Notes: generated by a model not told the origin, from the sequence alone. 64,000 bases of DNA from Bacillota bacterium (GCA_023401925.1 JAEXDA010000003.1:1-64000); one strand, 5' to 3'; shown: positions 53,856 through 63,152, counted from the first letter of the stretch. Program-made: numbers and translations.

Positions 53856-54122
53856 TTATAAGTCCTTCAATTCCTTTTCAAAAAACTGTTCCAGTCTTTC
53901 CATAGCCTCTGCCTGATCTGTGCCGGAAATTGAAATTTCAACATTCTTGCCTGCTTCGACACCCAGCGTCATTACTGCGATCAGGCTGGAGAGCGGTACG
54001 ATTTTTTCATGATACTTCATGGTGATGCTGGATTGATAACCTCCCGCCAAGGACACCAGAATAGCAGCCGGTCTGGCATGCAACCCGATGGGAGAAGTAA
54101 TTGTAAATGTTTTAGTCAACAT
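53856..54122 (-). CDS. ptsH: PTS phosphocarrier protein HPr
   Basis: An 88-residue HPr. The phospho-His is in IGLHARPAAILVSLA (His15 equivalent), and the regulatory Ser is in VPLSSLIAVMTLGV (Ser46 equivalent), so it may be a target of HPr kinase. Its ATG overlaps the end of the EI gene by 11 bp. The presence of a dedicated HPr next to EI and EII genes makes this PTS self-sufficient. Confidence 0.94.
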   Translation of the reverse strand: MLTKTFTITSPIGLHARPAAILVSLAGGYQSSITMKYHEKIVPLSSLIAVMTLGVEAGKNVEISISGTDQAEAMERLEQFFEKELKDL

Positions 54123-55836
54123 TGAACTGCCCCTTTATATAATTTGATATCTGACTTGCATCCTTCATTTCCATGACTTTTTCCGCAATTTCATGCGCCT
54201 TTTGACAGGATAGTTTGCGGATCATTCCTTTAATGGAGGGAATTGCCGAAGCGGCCATCGAAAACTCATCAAGCCCAAGTCCCAATAAAATCAGGGCATT
54301 TTCGGGGCCAGAAGCCATTTCGCCGCACATTCCCACTGAAATCCCGGCCTGATGACCGGCATCGATTATCCTTTTGATGGAGCGCAAAACTCCGATATGC
54401 AAAGGATTGTACAGATAACTGATCTTTTCGTTCATCCGGTCAACCGCCAGCGTATATTGACACAAATCATTGGTTCCGATACTGAAAAAGTCGGCCTCTG
54501 CAGCCAGTAAATCGGCAATCATTGCGGCGGCGGGAGTTTCTACCATGATACCCACTGGAATATCTTTATCAAATGGAATGGCCTTCCCTTCCATTTCCAT
54601 TTTCACTTCCGCCACGATTTCTTTAGCTGCCCGCAACTCTTCAAGGCCGGAAATCATGGGAAACATCACTTTCAAGTTGCCAAAAGCGCTTGCTCTCAAG
54701 ATGGCCCGTAATTGGGTCTTAAATAGTTCCCTCTCTTTTAGACAAATCCGGATCGCCCGGTACCCCAAAAACGGGTTCATTTCCGGAGGAATGTCGATAT
54801 TTTTGGGTTGCTTGTCGCCCCCTACGTCCATGGTCCTGATAATACAAGGCCGCATGCCCATAATTTCCGCAGCTCTTTTGTAGGCCCGAAATTGTTCTTC
54901 CTCATCCGGTAGTTGATTGCGTCCCAGGTAAAGGAATTCGGTCCGGAAAAGCCCGACACCGTCACCGCCATTTTCGAGCACGGCAAATGCCTCATCCGGT
55001 CTGGCAATATTTCCGGCCAATTCGATTTTAATACCATCCGTAGTCAGGGCCGGTTGGTCCTTTAATTTGGCGACTTCCTTGAATTTTTCAGCCTGCAGCC
55101 GTAATTTTTGATCATATTCCCTGATTTCTTCAGGATCAGGATTTACAATGACCACTCCTGCCACGCCATCCGCAATGACAGTCGTTTCCGCAGAAATACG
55201 CCGGATATCCCCACCGCATCCCACGATGGCCGGTATTCCCAAAGTTCTGGCCACAATCGCGGTATGAGAGGTGACTCCCCCTTTTTCCAGTGCAATACCT
55301 TTAATATGTCCGGAATCCAAAGAAACTGTCTCAGCCGGAGACAAGTCCTCAGCAATTAAGATCACATCCTCCTCCAGCCGGGCCAGATTCATTCTTCCCC
55401 TACCTAAAAGCGCATCTATTACATGCTTTCCCACATTGACCATGTCATCGGCGCGTTGTTTCATATACTCATTGTCAATGGCCACAAACATTTCCCGGAT
55501 TTTGTCAACAGCCTTCAAAACAGCGGCTTCGCTCGTTAATAACTCAATTTTGATATTCGTCTGAACCATCTCGCTAAACAGCGGATCGTGAATCAACATC
55601 TGATACGCTTCAAATACCAGCAACTCATTTTCTCCCAATACTCCGGCAGCGCTATTTTTTATCGATTTAAGATACTCTCCCGCAGTGGTTAAAGCGTCTC
55701 TAAACCGCTTCAGTTCATTTTCAATTTCATTTCCGGCTATTTTCATGCCGGCAAATCCAGTAAGGTTCTCCGTTTCTCTATATATCAACGCCTTACCGAT
55801 CCCGATTCCCGGCGAAGCCGGAATCCCTTTAATCAT
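54112..55836 (-). CDS. ptsI: PTS enzyme I (phosphoenolpyruvate-protein phosphotransferase)
   Basis: About 574 residues. It takes phosphate from phosphoenolpyruvate and passes it to HPr. The active-site His is in GGVTSHTAIVARTLGIPAIV (~190). PEP-binding signatures: GVGLFRTEFLYLGR (~290), DVGGDKQPK and DFFSIGTNDLCQYTLA (~450), and MCGEMASG with the catalytic Cys (~500). A second ATG of the frame (55836), after AGGTGG, gives the standard MIKGIPASPGIGIG start. Operon partner of HPr. Confidence 0.95.
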   Translation of the reverse strand: MIKGIPASPGIGIGKALIYRETENLTGFAGMKIAGNEIENELKRFRDALTTAGEYLKSIKNSAAGVLGENELLVFEAYQMLIHDPLFSEMVQTNIKIELLTSEAAVLKAVDKIREMFVAIDNEYMKQRADDMVNVGKHVIDALLGRGRMNLARLEEDVILIAEDLSPAETVSLDSGHIKGIALEKGGVTSHTAIVARTLGIPAIVGCGGDIRRISAETTVIADGVAGVVIVNPDPEEIREYDQKLRLQAEKFKEVAKLKDQPALTTDGIKIELAGNIARPDEAFAVLENGGDGVGLFRTEFLYLGRNQLPDEEEQFRAYKRAAEIMGMRPCIIRTMDVGGDKQPKNIDIPPEMNPFLGYRAIRICLKERELFKTQLRAILRASAFGNLKVMFPMISGLEELRAAKEIVAEVKMEMEGKAIPFDKDIPVGIMVETPAAAMIADLLAAEADFFSIGTNDLCQYTLAVDRMNEKISYLYNPLHIGVLRSIKRIIDAGHQAGISVGMCGEMASGPENALILLGLGLDEFSMAASAIPSIKGMIRKLSCQKAHEIAEKVMEMKDASQISNYIKGQFNVD

Positions 55837-55867
55837 CACGACCACCTGTCTTCCATTTGGATAAGGC

Positions 55868-56398
55868 TTAGAATCGATTGGTGAATGCCTGAAAAATATA
55901 ATCCCTGTCCCCAGTGGTAAATAATTGTTTCAGGGCTTCGCTTTCCTGGATAAACTCAGCCAGGGCCGAAAGGATTTTCAAATGTTGATTGTCTTTTCCG
56001 GCTATCCCCACCACCAGGTAGGCTTTCTCCCCTTCTTGATATTCGACCCCTTCTGGGAATTGGAGAATGCAAATGCCGCTATGAATAATTTGGTCTTTAG
56101 AATTTCCCACCCCGTGGGGAATCGCGACTCCCTCGCCGATATAGGTTGATAAAACCTTCTCTCTTTCCTTCATCGCCGTAATATACTCCGACGTTACATA
56201 TCCCCCGTCCACCAATAACTGTCCCGCCATTTCAATGGCCTCATTTTTGGTTACACTTTTGAGCCCGATACGGATACATTCGGGAATCAAAACTGTCTGC
56301 TCTTTATTGATCTGCTCCTGGTTCCCATCCATTGCAGCATTTTCTTGAACTTCCGCTCTCTTTTGTTGCGTTTTTTTGTCCGAAAATAAAAAGCCCAT
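55868..56398 (-). CDS. mtlF: PTS mannitol-type EIIA subunit
   Basis: A 176-residue protein. A short charged N-terminal extension (MGFLFSDKKTQQKRAEV) precedes an EIIA-Mtl/Fru domain (~38-176). The phospho-His lies in YIGEGVAIPHGVGNSKDQII (~97), with later GAIAGKDNQHL-like VVGIAGKDNQHLKIL. AAGGGGAG precedes the ATG. First gene of the seven-gene PTS operon; it phosphorylates the EIICB protein. Confidence 0.93.
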   Translation of the reverse strand: MGFLFSDKKTQQKRAEVQENAAMDGNQEQINKEQTVLIPECIRIGLKSVTKNEAIEMAGQLLVDGGYVTSEYITAMKEREKVLSTYIGEGVAIPHGVGNSKDQIIHSGICILQFPEGVEYQEGEKAYLVVGIAGKDNQHLKILSALAEFIQESEALKQLFTTGDRDYIFQAFTNRF

Positions 56399-56454
56399 CC
56401 TGATCTCCCCTTAATTTGTTGGTCCTGCTTGTTTCGATTATTGAATGGAATTCA

Positions 56455-56471
56455 TTGCCAAACGCTTACAA
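56455..56471 (-). promoter_or_regulatory. Possible CcpA cre site upstream of the PTS operon
   Basis: Minus-strand TTGTAAGCGTTTGGCAA is one mismatch from the cre consensus, 57 bp upstream of the first gene. A related AACGAAAACGTTA-like word lies beside it. This would fit carbon catabolite control. Confidence 0.35.
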
Positions 56472-56654
56472 CATTATTACGTTTTCGTTACCAATTTCCT
56501 ATTTTGATTATAATCCGAGCTTATCATTGATTTCAATGAATTGTTCCATAGTTTTGACACCAATAGTTCCTGTCAAAATCGAATAACTTATCTTACAAAG
56601 GGCTTCACTCTTTTGACAATGAGGACATCGGTGAGAATAAAAGATATAAAACAA

Positions 56655-56682
56655 ACCAGGCCTGCCGTTTACCCGGCAGACC
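56655..56682 (-). terminator. Weak terminator after the first Spo0E-like gene
   Basis: CTGCCG (56662-56667) pairs with CGGCAG (56675-56680) or nearby bases, followed by a T-rich stretch on the minus strand. Confidence 0.4.
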
Positions 56683-56783
56683 CGTTGCGTTTTTGTGGTA
56701 TGTTTTTACAATGATTAAGCTTTGTAGAAAAACGCTTTTAAAAATGCCGCTCCATACCGAATAAATCCCTTTGAATCACTCAA

Positions 56784-56948
56784 TCACTCTTCTTCTCTCA
56801 ATGCTTTATCGTACTCATTTAACAGCTCATCTAGCCCCAGTGCTACTTCCATATAGAGTTTATCAACGCTTTGTCTGATTTCCCAAAGTTGCTGCATTCT
56901 TTTTTTTTCCTCATCAATTTTTTTCCGAATGCTCATTTTATCAGACAT
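56784..56948 (-). CDS. Spo0E-like aspartyl-phosphate phosphatase, first copy
   Basis: A 54-residue protein with GAAGGTG upstream of its ATG. It reads MSDKMSIRKKIDEEKKRMQQ, then a second helix with VALGLDELLNEYDKAL. Spo0E-family proteins are two-helix hairpins with an S/A-x-x-LD motif that dephosphorylate Spo0A~P and delay sporulation. Here the motif reads LGLD, so the Ser is replaced. Assignment is by fold pattern, moderate. Confidence 0.6.
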   Translation of the reverse strand: MSDKMSIRKKIDEEKKRMQQLWEIRQSVDKLYMEVALGLDELLNEYDKALREEE

Positions 56949-57025
56949 TTCTATCACCTTCCCTCATTTAGTGAAATCGGTATGAAAGGGCACAAAAATT
57001 AACTTTAAATAACGATTTTTGCCAT

Positions 57026-57054
57026 AAAAAAAGCATCCTGAATTGAAGATGCTT
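57026..57054 (-). terminator. Intrinsic terminator after the second Spo0E-like gene
   Basis: AAGCATC (57031-57037) pairs with GATGCTT (57048-57054), followed by TTTTTTT on the minus strand. Confidence 0.6.
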
Positions 57055-57201
57055 ATGAAATAAAAATTCCACGGTTATAAAATATCAAAAACGCACCGGT
57101 TTATAATTGTTCTTGTAGTTTTTATTTTTACCTACATTACGTATTTTTCCACGCCATAAAATTTTCCAGAAAGCTCTTTCTTGCTGAAGATAAGCTCTGC
57201 T

Positions 57202-57378
57202 TTATTTTTTTTTCATTAACAACTTTTCATACTCAACCATTAAAGCATCTAAAATTTGACTGGCGCCTATTACCTCGGGATCGGTTAACCGATGGTTCTC
57301 AATGAGTTCACTGAGTTCTCGCCGCAGTTGTTGAATATGATTCTTTAATTCCTGAATATCGTCGGAAACCAAATTCAT
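57202..57378 (-). CDS. Spo0E-like aspartyl-phosphate phosphatase, second copy
   Basis: A protein of 58 residues from the ATG at 57378; the frame extends to a TTG at 57402. The pattern QLRRELSELIENHRLTDPEV then IGASQILDALMVEYEKLL is the classic Spo0E layout, with S-Q-I-L-D as the catalytic motif. It should act as a phosphatase of Spo0A~P. It lies 250 bp from the first copy. Together with the orphan kinase at 61-62.5 kb it points to control of sporulation entry. Confidence 0.8.
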   Translation of the reverse strand: MNLVSDDIQELKNHIQQLRRELSELIENHRLTDPEVIGASQILDALMVEYEKLLMKKK

Positions 57379-57402
57379 CACCCCTGAAAATATGATTTCC
57401 AA

Positions 57403-57808
57403 AAAGGCGAAAAAAGACTCCCAATTTCTCAGAAGTCCTACTAATTCTTTTTAGTGCGCGGGGAGGGGCTCGGTTTCTCGGCCTATAGATTTCTATCAAA
57501 TTTAATAAAAGGGATATATGGAAAATTCATAACCAGAAATATATTCTACTCTCGTTAAGTCCTTTGATAAGTATCCATATTTGATCAAAAATAATTTAGC
57601 GCCATCCCAAGACAACGCCTTGTCAAAAAAATCAATCCGGGAGCAACAAATTTATCTAATGGATATTCTATAGCACCCCTATGAATCTTCAAAGCACTTG
57701 TTATCATTAAACAATTAGTGTATATTTAATTATAACAGATTGTGCCCGGATGAAGCGGCGGCATTATTTTGTTAAGGTTGAAATCCATAACAACGGAGGT
57801 TCATTATT
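57403..57808. other. Intergenic region without a recognised gene
   Basis: AT-rich sequence upstream of the nitroreductase gene, with a TATAAT-like word near 57735. No gene is supported. Confidence 0.4.
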
Positions 57809-58357
57809 ATGAATGAAACTTTGAGGGTTATTAAAAGCAGGAGAAGTATAAGGAAATACAAATTCGAACAGATCGCTGATTCTGAATTACAGACAATATT
57901 AGAGGCTGCTGTTTTCGCACCCATGTCGGAACAAAAATGGCATTTTACAGTGATTCAAAACAGAGACTTACTCGATAAAATGGTTAATCTGATCAAAGAA
58001 GACTTTTTGAATTCGGATAGCCAAATTATGATACAAAGAGTTAAGGATCCAATTTATCATACCTTTTATAATGCGCCTACAGTCATTTTGATCTCTGCAG
58101 ATAAGACCGCGCCACAGATTGAATGCGGATTAGCGGCGCAAAATATCATGCTGGCGGCAGAATCGTTAAATATCGGTTCCTGTTTTATTTTGTCTTCAGG
58201 GATTCTTTTTAAGACAGAACAAGGTAATAACTTGAAAAAGGAATTAGCCATTCCTGATAATTATAATTACGTATGCACGATAGCGCTTGGATATGCATAT
58301 GGAGATGCTCCTCTCGCCCCGCCAAGAGACATGAATGTAATTGATTACCTAAAATAA
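57809..58357 (+). CDS. Nitroreductase-family flavoprotein
   Basis: A 182-residue FMN-dependent oxidoreductase. N-terminal VIKSRRSIRKYKFEQIADSE is the family signature (FMN-phosphate contact). EAAVFAPMSEQKWHFTVIQN follows, and AAQNIMLAAESLNIGSCFI forms the second FMN site. The substrate could be a quinone, nitroaromatic or flavin. CGGAGG lies upstream of the ATG. A bidirectional hairpin follows at 58445. Confidence 0.92.
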   Translation: MNETLRVIKSRRSIRKYKFEQIADSELQTILEAAVFAPMSEQKWHFTVIQNRDLLDKMVNLIKEDFLNSDSQIMIQRVKDPIYHTFYNAPTVILISADKTAPQIECGLAAQNIMLAAESLNIGSCFILSSGILFKTEQGNNLKKELAIPDNYNYVCTIALGYAYGDAPLAPPRDMNVIDYLK

Positions 58358-58444
58358 TCTAATCCACGGGGCTTCCGACTCCAAATAAGAAAGGCGGCTT
58401 CGGCAACGGAGGCAGCTTTACCTGAACAAAAGAAGGCAAGAAAA

Positions 58445-58472
58445 AAACCTCGTTTAAAACAAGACGAGGTTT
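58445..58472 (+). terminator. Intrinsic terminator after the nitroreductase gene
   Basis: AAACCTCG pairs with CGAGGTTT around a 12-nt loop, followed by CTCTTT. Confidence 0.6.
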
Positions 58473-58565
58473 CTCTTTAGTATCGATGGTTTACAAGTTT
58501 TCTTTGTATAATTCTTTGAATCTACCATTTGTTACCAATCCATGTTGATAAATCTTTGTTTTAAA

Positions 58566-58642
58566 TGGTGCGCCAGGAGGGGCTCGAACCCCCGACCTAC
58601 AGATTCGAAGTCTGCCACTCTATCCAACTGAGCTACTGGCGC
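58566..58642 (-). tRNA. tRNA-Arg (anticodon UCG)
   Basis: Minus-strand cloverleaf: acceptor GCGCCAG/CTGGCGC, D-arm with AGCTCAGTTGGATAGAG, anticodon loop CTTCGAA with anticodon TCG (reads CGA), T-arm GGGGGTTCGAGCCCCTC. The discriminator A and an encoded CCA are present. No introns or neighbours of the same type. Confidence 0.97.
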
Positions 58643-58935
58643 GATTCTCTCTTCCTACACCCCCTGTTATTGTTAACAATAAACAGGTCCAGCGCAAGAA
58701 ATGTTTTGCTTTGATATTATAGCATAGTCGCCTTTTTTTTGCAATGAATCCGCGGGTGGGCGCCAACCTTTCGGATGGTAAATTTCCCCTAAAGATTTTA
58801 CCATTTGTACACAATATCGCCACATATAACACAAAAATGCGGGCTATAATAAATGGTATGAAATCCTCCTTATTTTTAGCCCAGTTCATCTGGGTTTTTT
58901 CTTTGAAGTAGGCCAATAAAAAACGATTATCCGAT

Positions 58936-59277
58936 TCAAGCTCGATACGAAATCCCGTATGTGGCAACCGTTACGCATTGAATGCCCGCATTTGCATAAG
59001 GGTCGCTATTTCTGTTATTTTTCTGGTCTTTCACTGCGGCGGTAAGTTGTTGAATTTTGTCATCCACCAAGTTTTTTTCCATTCCCAGTTGTTCAATGGC
59101 GTCTTGCTTAAAACCCTTATCCATTTTACTCTTGTTGACAGCCTTGACTTCTTTGTTCAATAAATCCTTAAAACTTTTTAAAGTCTTAATATCCTTTTGG
59201 TATTCCTCAATTTGAGCTTTGGACGATTTGGCTACCGGCGTGGCATAGCCTACGGCAGCAACTGATGTAACAACCAT
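58936..59277 (-). CDS. Hypothetical coiled-coil protein
   Basis: A 113-residue protein not recognised. AGGAGG lies before the ATG. The N-terminal 15 residues are weakly hydrophobic (MVVTSVAAVGYATP), then a charged helical region (SSKAQIEEYQKDIKTLKSF, KEVKAVNKSKMDKG, LVDDKIQQLTAAVKDQ) predicted as coiled coil, and a short tail with one Cys. It lies divergent to the spermidine-synthase-like gene. Function unknown. Confidence 0.65.
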   Translation of the reverse strand: MVVTSVAAVGYATPVAKSSKAQIEEYQKDIKTLKSFKDLLNKEVKAVNKSKMDKGFKQDAIEQLGMEKNLVDDKIQQLTAAVKDQKNNRNSDPYANAGIQCVTVATYGISYRA

Positions 59278-59476
59278 AATTTTTCCTCCTTTATTTGGTT
59301 ATTTCTTTCAATAAATTATCGGAAATATTAAGAAAAAAGTTAAGCTTTTCTTCCAAGAAAATCCCAGCCACTTTCCCAGGATTTTGGATGCCCATTATAA
59401 TATTCCGCGTGAAGGAATCCAGCCAATGTTACGCGAATGATTGGTTATTCCAATCGATTACAAGGAGGGATCTTTC

Positions 59477-61075
59477 GTGTTGCAAGTGATTGTTTTTTTA
59501 TGCGGAGCGGTTTTAATGTCCTTGGAAATGGTCGGTAGCCGGCTGCTGGCGCCAACATTCGGATCTTCTATTTATGTTTGGGGGGCTTTGATTGTCGTCG
59601 TGATGGCGGCGTTAACCTTGGGGTATTATTACGGGGGCCGTATTGCAGACAAGCATCCCCATTACCGGATCATGGGAGCGATATTGGCACTCGCGGGGGG
59701 ATATATTGGATTTTTACCTTTTTGGGCGGGATCAGTCACCGGTTCTTTCGGCACATGGGAACCAAGGTTGGGTTCGCTTTTCGTTTCGATGATATTTTTC
59801 TTCATACCAAGCGTTTTGCTGGCAACCATTTCACCGTTTGGAATTAAACTCGCTACCCGCAACCTGACTACAATCGGCAATACTGCAGGTTATATGGCTG
59901 CAATCTCCAGTGCCGGAAGCATTATCGGCACCTTATTAACCTCCTTTTTTCTCATTCCGGCCATGGGCGTCCGTAATATTGTGCATACTCTGGGAGTTAT
60001 CCTGCTGTTCCTGTCGATACTAATGTTTTTAGCCGCACGGCGGGGTCGCAGAAACCCTCGGAAGCCAAGTGGCGAACCTGTTTCAAAATCACTCGACAGG
60101 ATGATTTGCTTTGTCATGATAGGCGTTATATCCTTGATCGTGTTATGGGCCTTATCCGGGAGCAGGATAACCCAGGATTGGTTTTATGAAGTACTTTATG
60201 AACGCGACTCACTGTATCATCACATCCGAGTCGTTCAGGACAGCACTTCGCGGCGATTGCATTTTGACGAGTCCTTCCAGAGTGAAATGAATTTAAAAAA
60301 CCCCCTGGAAATGGTTTTCACTTACACATCTTACTTGCATCTGGGAGTGGTGGCCCATCCCGAACCGTCCCGCGTTTTATTTATCGGCCTGGGCGGGGGC
60401 TCGGCGCCCAAAAAATTCCTTCACGACTATCCATCGTTAAAAGCCGTCGACGTTGTTGAAATTGATCCCGAGGTCATCAAAGTCGCCCGGAAATACTTCA
60501 AATTGCCAAGTAGCCCTAAGCTGAGAATCTTCGCCCAGGATGGCCGTATTTTCGTTGAAAAAATTGCCCGGGAAATTGCCACGGGCCAGTCCGCTCCTTA
60601 CGATATGGTAATTATTGATGCCTACAACGCCAGTTCCATCCCGTATCATTTGACAACCAAAGAATTTGTTTCTGCGGTCCGCAAAACGCTGTCTCCGGAC
60701 GGAGTGGTAGTCTCGAACATTATTGGCGCATTCGCCGGACAGTCAAGCGAGTTATTGCGCTCCATGACCCGTACAGTAGCGGCGGTCTTCCCTCAAGTCT
60801 ATCTTTTTCCAATTTGGAATTTGCGAGGCAAGGAAGACGATTCGGAAAATAACATCATATTGATAGCCACAGCCGATCCCCGTTATTGGGATGCCGCAAT
60901 ATGGCAGGAGCGAGCAAACTCGCTCTATCGCTCAAAGGCAATCAAGGAAAAGGTTCCGGAATATGTTAAGACCTTAGCGGATGACGATTGGATCCGCGAC
61001 AAGTCGTGGCTTGCCAAAATGCCGCTTCTCACGGATGATTTTGCCCCGGTTGATACTCTGAAGAATCCACTATAA
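59477..61075 (+). CDS. Membrane-fused spermidine-synthase-like protein
   Basis: About 532 residues. A GTG start at 59477 with AAGGAGGG upstream is preferred to the ATG at 59441. The first ~235 residues have seven or eight TM helices (VIVFLCGAVLMSLEMVGSRL, GALIVVVMAALTLGYYYGGR). The rest is a spermidine-synthase-like fold: VLFIGLGGGSAPKKFLHDYP (~300), DVVEIDPEVIKVARKYF (~330) and MVIIDAYNASSIPYHL (~390). The usual GGGDG binding motif is changed to GGGSA, so true aminopropyl transfer is uncertain. It is separate from the carboxynorspermidine route at 25-27 kb. Confidence 0.85.
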   Translation: MLQVIVFLCGAVLMSLEMVGSRLLAPTFGSSIYVWGALIVVVMAALTLGYYYGGRIADKHPHYRIMGAILALAGGYIGFLPFWAGSVTGSFGTWEPRLGSLFVSMIFFFIPSVLLATISPFGIKLATRNLTTIGNTAGYMAAISSAGSIIGTLLTSFFLIPAMGVRNIVHTLGVILLFLSILMFLAARRGRRNPRKPSGEPVSKSLDRMICFVMIGVISLIVLWALSGSRITQDWFYEVLYERDSLYHHIRVVQDSTSRRLHFDESFQSEMNLKNPLEMVFTYTSYLHLGVVAHPEPSRVLFIGLGGGSAPKKFLHDYPSLKAVDVVEIDPEVIKVARKYFKLPSSPKLRIFAQDGRIFVEKIAREIATGQSAPYDMVIIDAYNASSIPYHLTTKEFVSAVRKTLSPDGVVVSNIIGAFAGQSSELLRSMTRTVAAVFPQVYLFPIWNLRGKEDDSENNIILIATADPRYWDAAIWQERANSLYRSKAIKEKVPEYVKTLADDDWIRDKSWLAKMPLLTDDFAPVDTLKNPL

Positions 61076-61182
61076 GAATTTATCTCCGAATTCTTTGGAT
61101 TAGATATACGGTATACCGGAATAAGCCTCACCACTGCTTACTTTCCATACTGTATATCTTTCTAATAAACCGGTTGATTTCC

Positions 61183-62544
61183 TTAATTCTCCGGCAATCC
61201 AAGGATTACAGTTGCTCCTTTATCTTCCTCGCTCAAGATCTTAAGAAAACCATGATGCTGTTTCATGACTGCAAAACAATAGGTAAGTCCCAATCCAAGA
61301 TTTCCAGCACCCTTTTTGGTTGAATAAAAAGGTTCCAATATATGTTTCTTGTCATAATGGCTAATACCGCTCCCACTGTCGCAAACCTCAAGATGAACAA
61401 AATGTCTTTTGATAGAGACCGAGAAATTGATTGAACCCCCTTGCGGCATAGCCTCAATGGAATTATATATAATATTGATAAGGACTTCTCTTATATGAAC
61501 CCGATCACAATGTATAATGAGGGATTTCTCCTGGTAATATTGGGTGATGTCTATATTTCTGATCGTAAATATTTTTTCCATTGAATCGACTATTTCTTTG
61601 ACCAATTGATTAACGTCGATCTCTTCAACAAAAAGAACAATCGGCTTAGTTTTTTCCGAAAACCGCCTCGCTAAATCCTCCAAATGGCGCGAGGCGGTTT
61701 CAATAATCCGAAGATTTTTCATTGCTTCCTGAGAATTCTCTTTTTTTAGATTCTCGGTAGCAATGTTAACCAATTGCAACTCATTACGAATGGCGTGATG
61801 AATTAAAGAAGCACCTGAATTAAAGACCCGAATCGACTGATCCATGAAATCGTGTTCAAAATTTAGTTTTAAACCGATAAAACCGGTCCGGCCAATGGCA
61901 ATCAAAATTGTTAAAAAAATAAACACCCCGAAAATTCCGGTAATATTGGTGAAATCATGTTTACCCAAAATCGGCTCAACATAAGCCACCCAAGTAATCA
62001 GCAACGACGGCAACGTCATAAAAGCAATGATCATTTTTTGTCTTTTTATTTTCGGGGTTTTTTCAACCACCGCGGCATAACAAAGCAAAATATTACTCAG
62101 CAAAACATATAGTACACTCCATGATGAAATTAACCACCAAAAGTTGGGTAAATAGTCGGCATAGTAATAGACAAAACTCTGTTCGGGGTTGAATACATCT
62201 ACACCAAAACCAATAACTACCGGGAGCAAAGTGAGGAGACTGAGTATATTTTTTTTCTGAGGATCATGATCAAAAATACCTGCCACAGAAAACGCCGCAT
62301 TCAATAAAAAATAGGGACTCATTCGATAAGATAGCACCGAACATACCCTGGCCAAGAGATGCGGAAAGACAAACGGATCCAAATATAACTCAGGATACGG
62401 GTCTAGGGTGATGGCGATTAACCCTAAAGAAAACGCTGTTATATAGCCAGCATAATAAAAAGCCACTTTCGATTTTTGCTTATAAAAAAGAACAAAAAGA
62501 CTACTGGAAATAATACTGAGTGCCACAAAAACAATAAACTTCAA
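61183..62544 (-). CDS. Orphan membrane histidine kinase
   Basis: A 453-residue kinase starting at a TTG (AGGAG 6 nt upstream). About seven or eight TM helices fill residues 1-215, then a HisKA-like motif SLIHHAIRNELQLVNIATEN (~250), and an HATPase_c domain with INIIYNSIEAMPQGG (~350), VCDSGSGISHYDKKHILEPF and GLGLTYCFAVMKQHHG. No response regulator is adjacent. In spore formers such orphan kinases often feed the Spo0 phosphorelay. Divergent from the LysM gene. Sporulation role is inference. Confidence 0.88.
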   Translation of the reverse strand: MKFIVFVALSIISSSLFVLFYKQKSKVAFYYAGYITAFSLGLIAITLDPYPELYLDPFVFPHLLARVCSVLSYRMSPYFLLNAAFSVAGIFDHDPQKKNILSLLTLLPVVIGFGVDVFNPEQSFVYYYADYLPNFWWLISSWSVLYVLLSNILLCYAAVVEKTPKIKRQKMIIAFMTLPSLLITWVAYVEPILGKHDFTNITGIFGVFIFLTILIAIGRTGFIGLKLNFEHDFMDQSIRVFNSGASLIHHAIRNELQLVNIATENLKKENSQEAMKNLRIIETASRHLEDLARRFSEKTKPIVLFVEEIDVNQLVKEIVDSMEKIFTIRNIDITQYYQEKSLIIHCDRVHIREVLINIIYNSIEAMPQGGSINFSVSIKRHFVHLEVCDSGSGISHYDKKHILEPFYSTKKGAGNLGLGLTYCFAVMKQHHGFLKILSEEDKGATVILGLPEN

Positions 62545-62796
62545 AATGTTCTCCTTGCCAAGTAAAATTCAAACTAAATTGAGCAATCATCCCTTTAATT
62601 CGATAATCATAGACAAAAACCTTTTGCATGAAAGCTCGCAATTATCGTAATTGATGATTCGCGCACCGGATTATATCTAGACGATTTTATAAATGCAACA
62701 TCATTCTCTAATTATGTTTTCGGCACAATGCCAATTAGAATATAGCTTCATACAATGTACTAACAAAAGTCTTTAATAACAGACGAGGTGAAAATG

Positions 62797-63090
62797 ATGT
62801 CCATGAATAACAGTTCGGAAATCTTTCAATATATTATCCAACCCGAAGATACAGTATGGGAGTTAGCGGAAGAGTTTAACACCACTGAAGAGGGAATCTT
62901 GGCAGTCAATCCCGGTCTAGACCCTTATAATATGTATATCAACCAAGTGATTAATATACCCGGCAATGCCGTAACAGCCCAACAATATAGACAATACAGA
63001 AGATATAGACGCCCCTACTATCGTCCTTACAGATATCCATACCGACGACCTTATTATCGGCCCTATTATCGACCCTATTCGCCATACTAA
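62797..63090 (+). CDS. LysM protein with Tyr/Arg/Pro-rich tail
   Basis: About 97 residues from the ATG at 62797, with GAGGTG upstream. Residues ~10-55 are one LysM domain (IIQPEDTVWELAEEFNTTEE, NPGLDPYNMYINQVINIPGN) that binds peptidoglycan or chitin-like glycan. The tail is about 35 residues of YRRYRRPYYRPY-type repeats with no Lys or Glu. Such basic aromatic tails occur in spore-coat proteins. No signal peptide, as expected for proteins assembled in the mother cell. Coat role is inference. Confidence 0.75.
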   Translation: MSMNNSSEIFQYIIQPEDTVWELAEEFNTTEEGILAVNPGLDPYNMYINQVINIPGNAVTAQQYRQYRRYRRPYYRPYRYPYRRPYYRPYYRPYSPY

Positions 63091-63109
63091 CATCGCTCTT
63101 TAGCGGACT

Positions 63110-63152
63110 AAAAAAGACTATAGCCTTCATTTCCAGGCTGATAGTCTTTTTT
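63110..63152 (+). terminator. Intrinsic terminator after the LysM gene
   Basis: AAAAAGACTATAGCC pairs with GGCTGATAGTCTTTTT with one mismatch, followed by TT. It is the boundary between the LysM and HAD genes. Confidence 0.7.
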
